64,000 nt of DNA from Bathymodiolus brooksi (GCA_963680875.1 OY804583.1:37135982-37199981), one strand, 5' to 3'. Shown: positions 1 through 14,386, numbered from the stretch's first letter. Made by a program: numbers and translations. The notes: generated from the sequence alone by a model not told the origin.

Positions 1-3000
1 TGGATTTACAATCATCTATCATCACTAAAGTTGTGAGGCTTATTTAACAGTTAAGGGGCCGTCATGATCATATGGTAGTTGGATTTACAACCATCTATCA
101 TCACTAAAGTTGTGAGGCTTATTTAACAGTTAAGGTACCGTCATGATCATATGGTAGTTGGATTTACAACTATCTATCATCACTAAAGTTGTGAGGCTTA
201 TTTAACAGTTAAGGGGCGTCATGATCATATGGTAGTTGGATTTACAATCATCTATCATCACTAAAGTTGTGAGGCTTATTTAACAGTTAAGGGGCCGTCA
301 TGATCATATGGTAGTTGGATTTACAATCATCTATCATCACTAAAGTTGTGAGGCTTATTTAACAGTTAAGGGGCCGTCATGATCATATGGTAGTTGGATT
401 TACAATCATCTATCATCACTAAAGTTGTGAAGCTTATTTAACAGTTAAGGGGTCGTCATGATCATATGGTAGTTGGATTTACAACTATCTATCATCACTA
501 AAGTTGTGAGGCTTATTTAACAGTTAAGGGGTCGTCATGATCATATGGTAGTTGGATTTACAATCATCTATCATCACTAAAGTTGTGAGGCTTATTTAAC
601 AGTTAAGGGGCCGTCATGATCATATGGTAGTTGGATTTACAATCATCCATCATCACTAAAGTTGTGAGGCTTATTTAACAGTTAAGGGGCCGTCATGATC
701 ATATGGTAGTTGGATTTACAACTATCTATCATCACTAAAGTTGTGAGGCTTATTTAACAGTTAAGGTAACGTCATGATCATATGGTAGTTGGATTTACAA
801 CTATCTATCATCACTAAAGTTGTGAGGCTTATTTAACAGTTAAGGGGCCGTCATGATCATATGGTAGTTGGATTTACAACCTTCTATCATCACTAAAGTT
901 GTGAGGCTTATTTAACAGTTAAGGTACCGTCATGATCATATGGTAGTTGGATTTACAACTATCTATCATCACTAAAGTTGTGAGGCTTATTTAACAGTTA
1001 AGGGGCCGTCATGATCATATGGTAGTTGGATTTACAACTATCTATCATCACTAAAGTTGTGAGGGTTATTTAACAGTTAAGGTATCGTCATGATCATATG
1101 GTAGTTGGATTTAGAATCATCTATCATCACTAAAGTTGTGAGGCTTATTTAACAGTTAAGGGGCCGTCATGATCATATGGTAGTTGGATTTACAACTATC
1201 TATCATCACTAAAGTTGTGAGGCTTATTTAACAGTTAAGGGGCCGTCATGATCATATGGTAGTTGGATTTACAATCATCTATCATCACTAAAGTTGTGAG
1301 GATTATTTAACAGTTAAGGGGCCGTCATGATCATATGGTAGTTGGATTTACAATCATCTATCATCACTAAAGTTGTGAGGCTTATTTAACAGTTAAGGGG
1401 CCGTCATGATCATATGGTAGTTGGATTTACAACTATCTATCATCACTAAAGTTGTGAAGCTTATTTAACAGTTAAGGGGTCGTCATGATCATATGGTAGT
1501 TGGATTTACAACTATCTATCATCACTAAAGTTGTGAGGCTTATTTAACAGTTAAGGGGCCGTCATGATCATATGGTAGTTGGATTTACAACTATCTATCA
1601 TCACTAAAGTTGTGAGGCTTATTTAACAGTTAAGGTAACGTCATGATCATATGGTAGTTGGATTTACAACTATCTATCATCACTAAAGTTGTGAGGCTTA
1701 TTTAACAGTTAAGGGGCCGTCATGATCATATGGTAGTTGGATTTACAACCTTCTATCATCACTAAAGTTGTGAGGCTTATTTAACAGTTAAGGTACCGTC
1801 ATGATCATATGGTAGTTGGATTTACAACTATCTATCATCACTAAAGTTGTGAGGCTTATTTAACAGTTAAGGTACCGTCATGATCATATGGTAGTTGGAT
1901 TTACAATCATCTATCATCACTAAAGTTGTGAAGCTTATTTAAGAGTTAAGGGGCCGTCATGATCATATGGTAGTTGGATTTACAACTATCTATCATCACT
2001 AAAGTTGTGAAGCTTATTTAAGAGTTAAGGGGCCGTCATGATCATATGGTAGTTGGATTTACAACTATCTATCATCTTTAAAGTTGTGAGGCTTATTTAA
2101 CAGTTAAGGGGCCGTCATGATCATATGGTAGTTGGATTTACAACCATCTATCATCACTAAAGTTGTGAGGCTTATTTAAGAGTTAAGGGGCCGTCATGAT
2201 CATATGGTAGTTGGATTTACAACTATCTATCATCACTAAAGTTGTGAGGCTTATTTAACAGTTAAGGGGCCGTCATGATCATATGGTAGTTGGATTTACA
2301 ACTATCTATCATCACTAAAGTTGTGAGGGTTATTTAACAGTTAAGGTATCGTCATGATCATATGGTAGTTGGATTTAGAATCATCTATCATCACTAAAGT
2401 TGTGAGGCTTATTTAACAGTTAAGGGGCCGTCATGATCATATGGTAGTTGGATTTACAACTATCTATCATCACTAAAGTTGTGAGGCTTATTTAACAGTT
2501 AAGGGGCCGTCATGATCATATGGTAGTTGGATTTACAATCATCTATCATCACTAAAGTTGTGAGGATTATTTAAGAGTTAAGGGGCCTTCATGATCATAT
2601 GGTAGTTGGATTTACAATCATCTATCATCACTAAAGTTGTGAGGCTTATTTAACAGTTAAGGGGCCGTCATGATCATATGGTAGTTGGATTTACAACTAT
2701 CTATCATCACTAAAGTTGTGAAGCTTATTTAACAGTTAAGGGGTCGTCATGATCATATGGTAGTTGGATTTACAACTATCTATCATCACTAAAGTTGTGA
2801 GGCTTATTTAACAGTTAAGGGGCCGTCATGATCATATGGTAGTTGGATTTACAACTATCTATCATCACTAAAGTTGTGAGGCTTATTTAACAGTTAAGGT
2901 AACGTCATGATCATATGGTAGTTGGATTTACAACTATCTATCATCACTAAAGTTGTGAGGCTTATTTAACAGTTAAGGGGCCGTCATGATCATATGGTAG

Positions 3001-6000
3001 TTGGATTTACAACCTTCTATCATCACTAAAGTTGTGAGGCTTATTTAACAGTTAAGGTACCGTCATGATCATATGGTAGTTGGATTTACAACTATCTATC
3101 ATCACTAAAGTTGTGAGGCTTATTTAACAGTTAAGGTACCGTCATGATCATATGGTAGTTGGATTTACAATCATCTATCATCACTAAAGTTGTGAAGCTT
3201 ATTTAAGAGTTAAGGGGCCGTCATGATCATATGGTAGTTGGATTTACAACTATCTATCATCACTAAAGTTGTGAAGCTTATTTAAGAGTTAAGGGGCCGT
3301 CATGATCATATGGTAGTTGGATTTACAACTATCTATCATCTTTAAAGTTGTGAGGCTTATTTAACAGTTAAGGGGCCGTCATGATCATATGGTAGTTGGA
3401 TTTACAACCATCTATCATCACTAAAGTTGTGAGGCTTATTTAAGAGTTAAGGGGCCGTCATGATCATATGGTAGTTGGATTTACAACTATCTATCATCAT
3501 TAAAGTTGTGAGGCTTATTTAAGAGTTAAGGGGCCGTCATGATCATATGGTAGTTGGATTTACAACTATCTATCATCACTAAAGTTGTGAGGCTTATTTA
3601 ACAGTTAAGGGGTCGTCATGATCATATGGTAGTTGGATTTACAACTATCTATCATCACTAAAGTTGTGAGGCTTACTTAACAGTTAAGGTACCGTCATGA
3701 TTATATGGTAGTTGGATTTACAATCATCTATCATCACTAAAGTTGTGAGGCTTATTTAACAGTTATAGGGCCGTCATGATCATATGGTAGTTGGATTTAC
3801 AACTATCTATCATCACTAAAGTTGTGAGGCTTATTTAACAGTTAAGGGGTCGTCATGATCATATGGTAGTTGGATTTACAATCATCTATCATCACTAAAG
3901 TTGTGAGGCTTATTTAACAGTTAAGGTACCGTCATGATCATATGGTAGTTGGATTTACAATCATCTATCATCACTAAAGTGGTGAGGCTTATTTAACAGT
4001 TAAGGGGCCGTCATGATCATATGGTAGTTGGATTTACAATCATCTATCATCACTAAAGTTGTGAGGCTTATTTAGCAGTTAAGGGGTTGTCATGATCATA
4101 TGGTAGTTGGATTTACAATCATCTATCATCACTAAAGTTGTGAGGCTTATTTAACAGTTAAGGGGCCGTCATGATCATATGATAGTTGGATTTACAATCA
4201 TCTATCATCACTAAAGTTGTGAGGGTTATTTAACAGTTAAGGGGCCGTCATGATCATATGGTAGTTGGATTTACAATCATCTATCATCACTAAAGTTGTG
4301 AGGCTTATTTAACAGTTAAGGGGCCGTCATGATCATATGGTAATTGGATTTACAACTATCTATCATCACTAAAGTTGTGAGGCTTATTTAACAGTTAAAG
4401 GGCCGTCATGATCATATGGTAGTTGGATTTACAACTATCTATCATCACTAAAGTTGTGAGGCTTATTTAACAGTTAAGGGGTCGTCATGATCATATGGTA
4501 GTTGGATTTACAACTATCTATCATCACTAAAGTTGTGAGGCTTATTTAACAGTTAAGGGGCCGTCATGATCATATGGTAGTTGGATTTACAACTATCTAT
4601 CATCACTAAAGTTGTGAGGCTTATTTAACAGTTAAGGGGCCGTCATGATCATATGGTAGTTGGATTTACAACTATCTATCATCACTAAAGTTGTGAGGCT
4701 TATTTAAGAGTTAAGGGGCCGTCATGATCATATGGTAGTTGGATTTACAACTATCTATCATCACTAAAGTTGTGAGGCTTATTTAACAGTTAAGGTACCG
4801 TCATGGTCATATGGTAGTTGGATTTACAACTATCTATCATCACTAAAGTTGTGAGGCTTATTTAACAGTTAAGGGGCCGTCATGATCATATGGTAGTTGG
4901 ATTTACAACTATCTATCATCACTAAAGTTGTGAGGCTTATTTAACAGTTAAGGGGCCGTCATGATCATATGGTAGTTGGAATTACAACTATCTATCATCA
5001 CTAAAGTTGTGAGGCTTATTTAACAGTTAAGGGGCCGTCATGATCATATGGTAGTTGGATTTACAATCATCTATCATCACTAAAGTTGTGAGGCTTATTT
5101 AACAGTTAAGGTACCGTCATGATTATATGGTAGTTGGATTTACAACTATCTATCATCACTAAAGTTGTGAAGCTTATTTAACAGTTAAGGGGCCGTCATG
5201 ATCATATGGTAGTTGGATTTACAATCATCTATCATCACTAAAGTTTTGAGGCTTATTTAACAGTTAAGGGGCCGTCATGATCATATGGTAGTTGGATTTA
5301 CAACCATCTATCATCACTAAAGTTGTGAGGCTTATTTAACAGTTAAGGTACCGTCATGATCATATGGTAGTTGGATTTACAACTATCTATCATCACTAAA
5401 GTTGTGAGGCTTATTTAACAGTTAAGGGGCGTCATGATCATATGGTAGTTGGATTTACAATCATCTATCATCACTAAAGTTGTGAGGCTTATTTAACAGT
5501 TAAGGGGCCGTCATGATCATATGGTAGTTGGATTTACAATCATCTATCATCACTAAAGTTGTGAGGCTTATTTAACAGTTAAGGGGCCATCATGATCATA
5601 TGGTAGTTGGATTTACAATCATCTATCATCACTAAAGTTGTGAAGCTTATTTAACAGTTAAGGGGTCGTCATGATCATATGGTAGTTGGATTTACAACTA
5701 TCTATCATCACTAAAGTTGTGAGGCTTATTTAACAGTTAAGGGGTCGTCATGATCATATGGTAGTTGGATTTACAATCATCTATCATCACTAAAGTTGTG
5801 AGGCTTATTTAACAGTTAAGGGGCCGTCATGATCATATGGTAGTTGGATTTACAATCATCTATCATCACTAAAGTTGTGAGGCTTATTTAACAGTTAAGG
5901 GGCCGTCATGATCATATGGTAGTTGGATTTACAACTATCTATCATCACTAAAGTTGTGAGGCTTATTTAACAGTTAAGGTAACGTCATGATCATATGGTA

Positions 6001-9000
6001 GTTGGATTTACAACTATCTATCATCACTAAAGTTGTGAGGCTTATTTAACAGTTAAGGGGCCGTCATGATCATATGGTAGTTGGATTTACAACCTTCTAT
6101 CATCACTAAAGTTGTGAGGCTTATTTAACAGTTAAGGTACCGTCATGATCATATGGTAGTTGGATTTACAAATATCTATCATCACTAAAGTTGTGAGGCT
6201 TATTTAACAGTTAAGGGGCCGTCATGATCATATGGTAGTTGGATTTACAACTATCTATCATCACTAAAGTTGTGAGGGTTATTTAACAGTTAAGGTACCG
6301 TCATGATCATATGGTAGTTGGATTTACAACTATCTATCATCACTAAAGTTGTGAGGCTTACTTAACAGTTAAGGTACCGTCATGATTATATGGTAGTTGG
6401 ATTTACAATCATCTATCATCACTAAAGTTGTGAGGCTTATTTAACAGTTAAGGGGCCGTCATGATCATATGGTAGTTGGATTTACAACTATCTATCATCA
6501 CTAAAGTTGTGAGGCTTATTTAACAGTTAAGGGGTCGTCATGATCATATGGTAGTTGGATTTACAATCATCTATCATCACTAAAGTTGTGAGGCTTATTT
6601 AACAGTTAAGGGGCGTCATGATCATATGGTAGTTGGATTTACAATCATCTATCATCACTAAAGTTGTGAGGCTTATTTAACAGTTAAGGGGCCGTCATGA
6701 TCATATGGTAGTTGGATTTACAATCATCTATCATCACTAAAGTTGTGAGGCTTATTTAACAGTTAAGGGGCCGTCATGATCATATGGTAGTTGGATTTAC
6801 AATCATCTATCATCACTAAAGTGGTGAGGCTTATTTAACAGTTAAGGGGCCGTCATGATCATATGGTAGTTGGATTTACAACTATCTATCATCACTAAAG
6901 TTGTGAGGCTTATTTAACAGTTAAGGGGCCGTCATGATCATATGGTAGTTGGATTTACAATCATCTATCATCACTAAAGTTGTGAGGCTTATTTAGCAGT
7001 TAAGGGGTTGTCATGATCATATGGTAGTTGGATTTACAATCATCTATCATCACTAAAGTTGTGAGGCTTATTTAACAGTTAAGGGGCCGTCATGATCATA
7101 TGATAGTTGGATTTACAATCATCTATCATCACTAAAGTTGTGAGGGTTATTTAACAGTTAAGGGGCCGTCATGATCATATGGTAGTTGGATTTACAATCA
7201 TCTATCATCACTAAAGTTGTGAGGCTTATTTAACAGTTAAGGGGCCGTCATGATCATATGGTAATTGGATTTACAACTATCTATCATCACTAAAGTTGTG
7301 AGGCTTATTTAACAGTTAAAGGGCCGTCATGATCATATGGTAGTTGGATTTACAACTATCTATCATCACTAAAGTTGTGAGGCTTATTTAACAGTTAAGG
7401 GGTCGTCATGATCATATGGTAGTTGGATTTACAACTATCTATCATCACTAAAGTTGTGAGGCTTATTTAACAGTTAAGGGGCCGTCATGATCATATGGTA
7501 GTTGGATTTACAACTATCTATCATCACTAAAGTTGTGAGGCTTATTTAACAGTTAAGGGGCCGTCATGATCATATGGTAGTTGGATTTACAACTATCTAT
7601 CATCACTAAAGTTGTGAGGCTTATTTAACAGTTAAGGGGCCGTCATGATCATATGGTAGTTGGATTTACAACTATCTATCATCACTAAAGTTGTGAGGCT
7701 TATTTAACAGTTAAGGTACCGTCATGGTCATATGGTAGTTGGATTTACAACTATCTATCATCACTAAAGTTGTGAGGCTTATTTAACAGTTAAGGGGCCG
7801 TCATGATCATATGGTAGTTGGATTTACAACTATCTATCATCACTAAAGTTGTGAGGCTTATTTAACAGTTAAGGGGCCGTCATGATCATATGGTAGTTGG
7901 AATTACAACTATCTATCATCACTAAAGTTGTGAGGCTTATTTAACAGTTAAGGGGCCGTCATGATCATATGGTAGTTGGATTTACAATCATCTATCATCA
8001 CTAAAGTTGTGAGGCTTATTTAACAGTTAAGGTACCGTCATGATTATATGGTAGTTGGATTTACAACTATCTATCATCACTAAAGTTGTGAAGCTTATTT
8101 AACAGTTAAGGGGCCGTCATGATCATATGGTAGTTGGATTTACAATCATCTATCATCACTAAAGTTGTGAGGCTTATTTAACAGTTAAGGGGTCGTCATG
8201 ATCATATGGTAGTTGGATTTACAACCATCTATCATCACTAAAGTTGTGAGGCTTATTTAACAGTTAAGGTACCGTCATGATCATATGGTAGTTGGATTTA
8301 CAACTATCTATCATCACTAAAGTTGTGAGGCTTATTTAACAGTTAAGGGGCGTCATGATCATATGGTAGTTGGATTTACAATCATCTATCATCACTAAAG
8401 TTGTGAGGCTTATTTAACAGTTAAGGGGCCGTCATGATCATATGGTAGTTGGATTTACAATCATCTATCATCACTAAAGTTGTGAGGCTTATTTAACAGT
8501 TAAGGGGCCGTCATGATCATATGGTAGTTGGATTTACAATCATCTATCATCACTAAAGTTGTGAAGCTTATTTAACAGTTAAGGGGTCGTCATGATCATA
8601 TGGTAGTTGGATTTACAACTATCTATCATCACTAAAGTTGTGAGGCTTATTTAACAGTTAAGGGGTCGTCATGATCATATGGTAGTTGGATTTACAATCA
8701 TCTATCATCACTAAAGTTGTGAGGCTTATTTAACAGTTAAGGGGCCGTCATGATCATATGGTAGTTGGATTTACAACTATCTATCATCACTAAAGTTGTG
8801 AGGCTTATTTAACAGTTAAGGTAACGTCATGATCATATGGTAGTTGGATTTACAACTATCTATCATCACTAAAGTTGTGAGGCTTATTTAACAGTTAAGG
8901 GGCCGTCATGATCATATGGTAGTTGGATTTACAACCTTCTATCATCACTAAAGTTGTGAGGCTTATTTAACAGTTAAGGTACCGTCATGATCATATGGTA

Positions 9001-11431
9001 GTTGGATTTACAACTATCTATCATCACTAAAGTTGTGAGGCTTATTTAACAGTTAAGGGGCCGTCATGATCATATGGTAGTTGGATTTACAACTATCTAT
9101 CATCACTAAAGTTGTGAGGGTTATTTAACAGTTAAGGTACCGTCATGATCATATGGTAGTTGGATTTAGAATCATCTATCATCACTAAAGTTGTGAGGCT
9201 TATTTAACAGTTAAGGTACCGTCATGATCATATGGTAGTTGGATTTACAACTATCTATCATCACTAAAGTTGTGAGGCTTATTTAACAGTTAAGGGGCCG
9301 TCATGATCATATGGTAGTTGGATTTACAATCATCTATCATCACTAAAGTTGTGAGGATTATTTAACAGTTAAGGGGCCGTCATGATCATATGGTAGTTGG
9401 ATTTACAATCATCTATCATCACTAAAGTTGTGAGGCTTATTTAACAGTTAAGGGGCCGTCATGATCATATGGTAGTTGGATTTACAACTATCTATCATCA
9501 CTAAAGTTGTGAAGCTTATTTAACAGTTAAGGGGTCGTCATGATCATATGGTAGTTGGATTTACAACTATCTATCATCACTAAAGTTGTGAGGCTTATTT
9601 AACAGTTAAGGGGCCGTCATGATCATATGGTAGTTGGATTTACAACTATCTATCATCACTAAAGTTGTGAGGCTTATTTAACAGTTAAGGTAACGTCATG
9701 ATCATATGGTAGTTGGATTTACAACTATCTATCATCACTAAAGTTGTGAGGCTTATTTAACAGTTAAGGGGCCGTCATGATCATATGGTAGTTGGATTTA
9801 CAACCTTCTATCATCACTAAAGTTGTGAGGCTTATTTAACAGTTAAGGTACCGTCATGATCATATGGTAGTTGGATTTACAACTATCTATCATCACTAAA
9901 GTTGTGAGGCTTATTTAACAGTTAAGGGGCCGTCATGATCATATGGTAGTTGGATTTACAACTATCTATCATCACTAAAGTTGTGAGGGTTATTTAACAG
10001 TTAAGGTACCGTCATGATCATATGGTAGTTGGATTTAGAATCATCTATCATCACTAAAGTTGTGAGGCTTATTTAACAGTTAAGGTACCGTCATGATCAT
10101 ATGGTAGTTGGATTTACAACTATCTATCATCACTAAAGTTGTGAGGCTTATTTAACAGTTAAGGGGCCGTCATGATCATATGGTAGTTGGATTTACAATC
10201 ATCTATCATCACTAAAGTTGTGAGGATTATTTAACAGTTAAGGGGCCGTCATGATCATATGGTAGTTGGATTTACAATCATCTATCATCACTAAAGTTGT
10301 GAGGCTTATTTAACAGTTAAGGGGCCGTCATGATCATATGGTAGTTGGATTTACAACTATCTATCATCACTAAAGTTGTGTAGCTTATTTAACAGTTAAG
10401 GGGTCGTCATGATCATATGGTAGTTGGATTTACAACTATCTATCATCACTAAAGTTGTGAGGCTTATTTAACAGTTAAGGGGTCGTCATGATCATATGGT
10501 AGTTGGATTTACAATCATCTATCATCACTAAAGTTGTGAGGCTTATTTAACAGTTAAGGGGCCGTCATGATCATATGGTAGTTGGATTTACAATCATCTA
10601 TCATCACTAAAGTTGTGAGGCTTATTTAAGAGTTAAGGGGCCGTCATGATCATATGGTAGTTGGATTTACAACTATCTATCATCACTAAAGTTGTGAGGC
10701 TTATTTAACAGTTAAGGTAACGTCATAATCATATGGTAGTTGGATTTACAATCATCTATCATCACTAAAGTTGTGAGGCTTATTTAACAGTTAAGGTAAC
10801 GTCATGATCATATGGTAGTTGGATTTACAACTATCTATCATCACTAAAGTTGTGAGGCTTATTTAACAGTTAAGGTACCGTCATGATCATATGGTAGTTG
10901 GATTTACAACTATCTATCATCACTAAAGTTGTGAGGCTTATTTAACAGTTAAGGGGCCGTCATGATCATATGGTAGTTGGATTTACAACTATCTATCATC
11001 ACTAAAGTTGTGAGGCTTATTTAACAGTTAAGGTACCGTCATGATCATATGGTAGTTGGATTTACAACTATCTATCATCACTAAAGTTGTGAAGCTTATT
11101 TAACAGTTAAGGTACCGTGATGATCATATGGTAGTTGGATTTACAATCATCTATCATCACTAAAGTTGTGAGGCTTATTTAACAGTTAAGGGGTCGTCAT
11201 GATCATATGGTAGTTGGATTTACAACTATCTATCATCACTAAAGTTGTGAAGCTTATTTAACAGTTAAGGGGCCGTCATGATCATATGGTAGTTGGATTT
11301 ACAATCATCTATCATCACTAAAGTTGTGAAGCTTATTTAACGTTTAAGGGGCCGTCATGTTCATATGGTAGTTGGATTTACAACTATCTATCATCACCAA
11401 TGTGGTGAGGCTTATTTAACAGTTAAGGTAC
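1..11431 (+). repeat. 79-bp satellite array, copy 1 (SINE-A head derived)
   Basis: About 144 head-to-tail units of 79 bp (a few of 78 bp, where ggggccgtc is ggggcgtc). The array runs off the left edge of the window. Each unit carries the 5' head of the SINE-A family seen elsewhere here (ccgtc..gatcatatggtagttgg, then ggatttacaact, then actaaagttgtgag) joined to about 18 bp reading cttatttaacagttaag. The SINE match stops just before the B-box-like tttgaatccc. Unit variants (cttctatc, ggtaacgtc, gaattacaac, gtcatggtc) recur at fixed multiples of 79 bp and so define higher-order blocks. No open reading frame of note. Confidence 0.97.
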
Positions 11432-11495
11432 CGATTTAACATTATGTGATAAAGTTCGTCAGTGACACTTGCGGCATGTCGGTGATTTACTCCAT
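11432..11495 (+). mobile_element. SINE-A middle fragment abutting the satellite
   Basis: The last satellite unit passes directly into aacattatgtgataaagtt, cagtgac and cttgcggcatgtcggtg, which are the middle of SINE-A. The array therefore sits inside a SINE copy, with the SINE body resuming at its right end. Confidence 0.75.
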
Positions 11496-11909
11496 AGGTT
11501 GCTATTATGACTGTACATGGAAAAAAACAATTGACACAATATATATATACCTTTTGAACAGGACCATAAAATAGATATTGGCTCCGACAGTGGTTTTGGA
11601 CAAGTTTTTAAAAACATTTTCCCCATGTAGGGTCTTATGTTAAACTTTGACTTCTGACAGACCAAATCTGCATACACACAAAAAAACGTTTTTTAGGCCT
11701 CATAAAAGTTTGCTTGTGTTTAATCAAGATTGTACTTTCTCAGTAAAAGGTTTTTTATTCATTCTCTCATTAGGTCTGTCACATGTTAAAATACATCTCT
11801 CATTGACAGCCATTTTTTTTTGGTAGAGGATAAATTAAAGTTTATAAAAAGAACATTGCATTATCCAGGTACTATTTTATGGAAGACATTACCTTCAAAC
11901 TTGAAGCAG
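11496..11909. other. Non-coding AT-rich spacer
   Basis: Nothing recognised. Short open frames on both strands have no family resemblance. The stretch is duplicated nearly identically at 54998-55411. Confidence 0.6.
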
Positions 11910-12121
11910 CGTCATGATCATATAGTAGTTGGATTTACAACTAAATATGTACATTATATATATATATATAGTACATATGCAATCAGTGCCCGTCACCACT
12001 AAAGTTGTGAATTTGAATCTCGCTCATGGCAGGGTGTACTTGATACAACATTAATTTATGTGATAGTTTGTGAGTGACTTGCGACAGGTCGGTGGTTTCC
12101 TGCGGGTATTTCGGTTTCCTG
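11910..12121 (+). mobile_element. SINE-A, forward, 3' part replaced by minisatellite
   Basis: Head (gtcatgatcatatagtagtt, ggatttacaact), B-box-like gtgaatttgaatctcgc, then atgtgatagtttgtgagtg and gacttgcgacaggtcggtgg are all recognisable SINE-A segments. A (TA)n tract interrupts the head. At tttcggtttcct the element runs into the 28-bp repeat array. Confidence 0.8.
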
Positions 12122-14075
12122 TAGAAGGTAGAGGAAACCAGAGTACCTGTAGAAGGTAGAGGAAACCAGAGTACCTGTAGAAGGTAGAGGAAACCAGAGT
12201 ACCTGCAGAAGGTAGAGGAAACGGGAGTACCTGTAGAAGGTAGAGGAAACCAAAGTACCTATAGAAGGTAGAGGAAACTAGAGTACCTGTAGAAGGTAGA
12301 GGAAACGGGAGTACCTGTAGAAGGTAGAAGAAACCAGAGTACCTGTAGAAGGTAGAGGAAACGGGAGTACCTGTAGAAAGTAGAAGAAACCAGAGTACCT
12401 GTAGAAGGTAGAGGAAACGGGAGTACCTGTAGAAGGTAGAAGAAACCAGAGTACCTGTAGAAGGTAGAGGAAACAGGAGTACCTGTAGAAGGTAGAGGAA
12501 ACGGGAGTACCTGTAGAAGGTAGATGAAACCAGAGTACCTGTAGAATGTAGAGGAAACCAGAGTACCTGTAGAAGGTAGAGGAAACCAGAGTACCTGTAG
12601 AAGGTAGAGGAAACCAGAGTACCTGTAGAAGGTAGAGGAAACAGGAGTACCTATAGGAGGTGGAGGAAACGGGAGTACCTGTAGAAGGTAGAGGAAACCA
12701 GAGTACCTGTAGAAGGTAGAGGAAACCAGAGTACCTGTAGAAGGTAGAGGAAACCAGAGTATCTGTAGAAGGTAGAGGAAACGGGAGTACCTATAGAAGG
12801 TAGAGGAAACCAGAGTACCTGTAGAAGGTAGAGGAAACGGGAGTACCTGTAGAAGGTAGAAGAAACCAGAGTACCTGTAGAAGGTAGAGGAAACCAGAGT
12901 ACCTGTAGAAGGTAGAGGAAACCAGAGTACCTCTAGAAGGTAGAGGAAACGGGAGTACCTGTAGAAGGTAGAGGAAACCAGAGTACCTGTAGAAGGTAGA
13001 GGAAACAGGAGTACCTGCAGGAGGTGGAGGAAACCGGAGTACCTGTAGAATGTAGAGGAAACCAGAGTACCTGTAGAAGGTAGAGGAAACCAGAGTACCT
13101 GTAGAAGGTAGAGGAAACCAGAGTACCTGTAGAAGGTAGAGGAAACCAGAGTATCTGTAGAAGGTAGAGGAAACGGGAATACCTGTAGAAGGTAGAAGAA
13201 ATCAGAGTACCCGTAGAAGGTAGAGGAAACAGGAGTACCTGTAGAAGGTAGAGGAAACAGGAGTACCTCTAGAAGGTAGAGGAAACGTGAGTACCTGTAG
13301 GAGGTGGAGGAAACCAGAGTACCTGTAGAAGGTAGAGGAAACCAGAGTACCTGTAGAAGGTAGAGGAAACGGGAGTACCTGTAGAAGGTAGAGCAAACCA
13401 GAGTACCTGTAGGAGGTAGAGGAAACGGGAGTACCTGTAGAAGGTAGAGGAAACAGAGTACCTGTAGAAGGTAGAGGAAACGGGAGTACCTGTAGGAGGT
13501 AGAGGAACCAGAGTTCCTGTAGAAGGTAGAGGAAACCAGAGTACCTGTAAAAGGTAGATGAAACCAGAGTACCTGTAGAAGGTAGAGGAAACAGGAGTAC
13601 CTGTTGAAGGTAGAGGAAACGGGAGTACCTGTAGAAGGTAGAGGAAACCAGAGTACCTGTAGAAGGTAGAGGAAACCAGAGTACCTGTAGGAGGTAGAGG
13701 AAACGGGAGTACCTGTAGAAGGTAAAGGAAATCAGAGTACCTGTAGAAGGTAGAGGAAACGGGAGTACCTGTAGAAGGTAGTGGAAACCAGAGTACCTGT
13801 AGAAGGCAGAGGAAACGGGAGTACCTGTAGAAGGTAGAGGAAACCAGAGTACCTGTAGAAAGTAGAGGAAACCAGAGTACATGTAGAAGGTAGAGGAAAC
13901 CAGAGTACCTGTAGAAGGTAGAGGAAACGGGAGTACCTGTAGAAAGTAGAGGAAACCAGAATACCTGTAGAAGGTAGAGGAAACGGGAGTACCTGTAGAA
14001 GGTAGAGGAAACGGGAGTACCTGTAGAAGGTAGAGGAAACCAGAGTACCTGTAGAAGTGTAGAGGAAACCGGAGT
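12122..14075. repeat. 28-bp minisatellite, copy 1 (about 70 units)
   Basis: Repeats of a 28-bp unit built on gtagaaggtagaggaaac followed by cagagtacct or gggagtacct. The aggaaaccagagtacc core matches the reverse complement of the SINE-A segment gggtactctggtttcct. The unit holds no stop codon in the minus frames, so three units (84 bp) read as a 28-residue periodic peptide; the long minus-strand open frames here are therefore artefacts. Variants include gggagtacc, atagga and rare single-base indels. Confidence 0.95.
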
Positions 14076-14165
14076 ACCCGGTGAAAACCACAGAGCTACC
14101 AGCAGTCACTGATAAACTTTAGGTAGTTGTAAATCCAACTACCATACGATCACGACAACACCTCT
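14076..14165 (-). mobile_element. SINE-A, reverse, internally deleted
   Basis: Reads as SINE-A on the minus strand: ccggtgaaaaccac, then cagtcactgataaactt, then gtagttgtaaatccaac and accatacgatcacgac. The middle (B-box region) is missing. Together with the forward SINE at 11910 it flanks the minisatellite as an inverted pair. Confidence 0.8.
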
Positions 14166-14386
14166 GATATTATGTAAAGACGTTGGGTTTTTTTTCAATT
14201 CATTTTAAAAAGATCAAGATTAAATCATATTACTGTTAAATGTTATTAATGTAAAAAGTTTGACTGGAAAAATATGAAGCCAATTTACATTAGGTAAACA
14301 ATTATGAAATTGTGAAAACAAACATTCTTATCACAATTGTATTGGCTATTGAGAAATTCTAAAAAGTATATTATTATTTTTTTAAG

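Noticed and set aside
1..11431. CRISPR-like direct repeats
   Set aside because: The 79-bp units are contiguous without unique spacers, and the host is a eukaryote.
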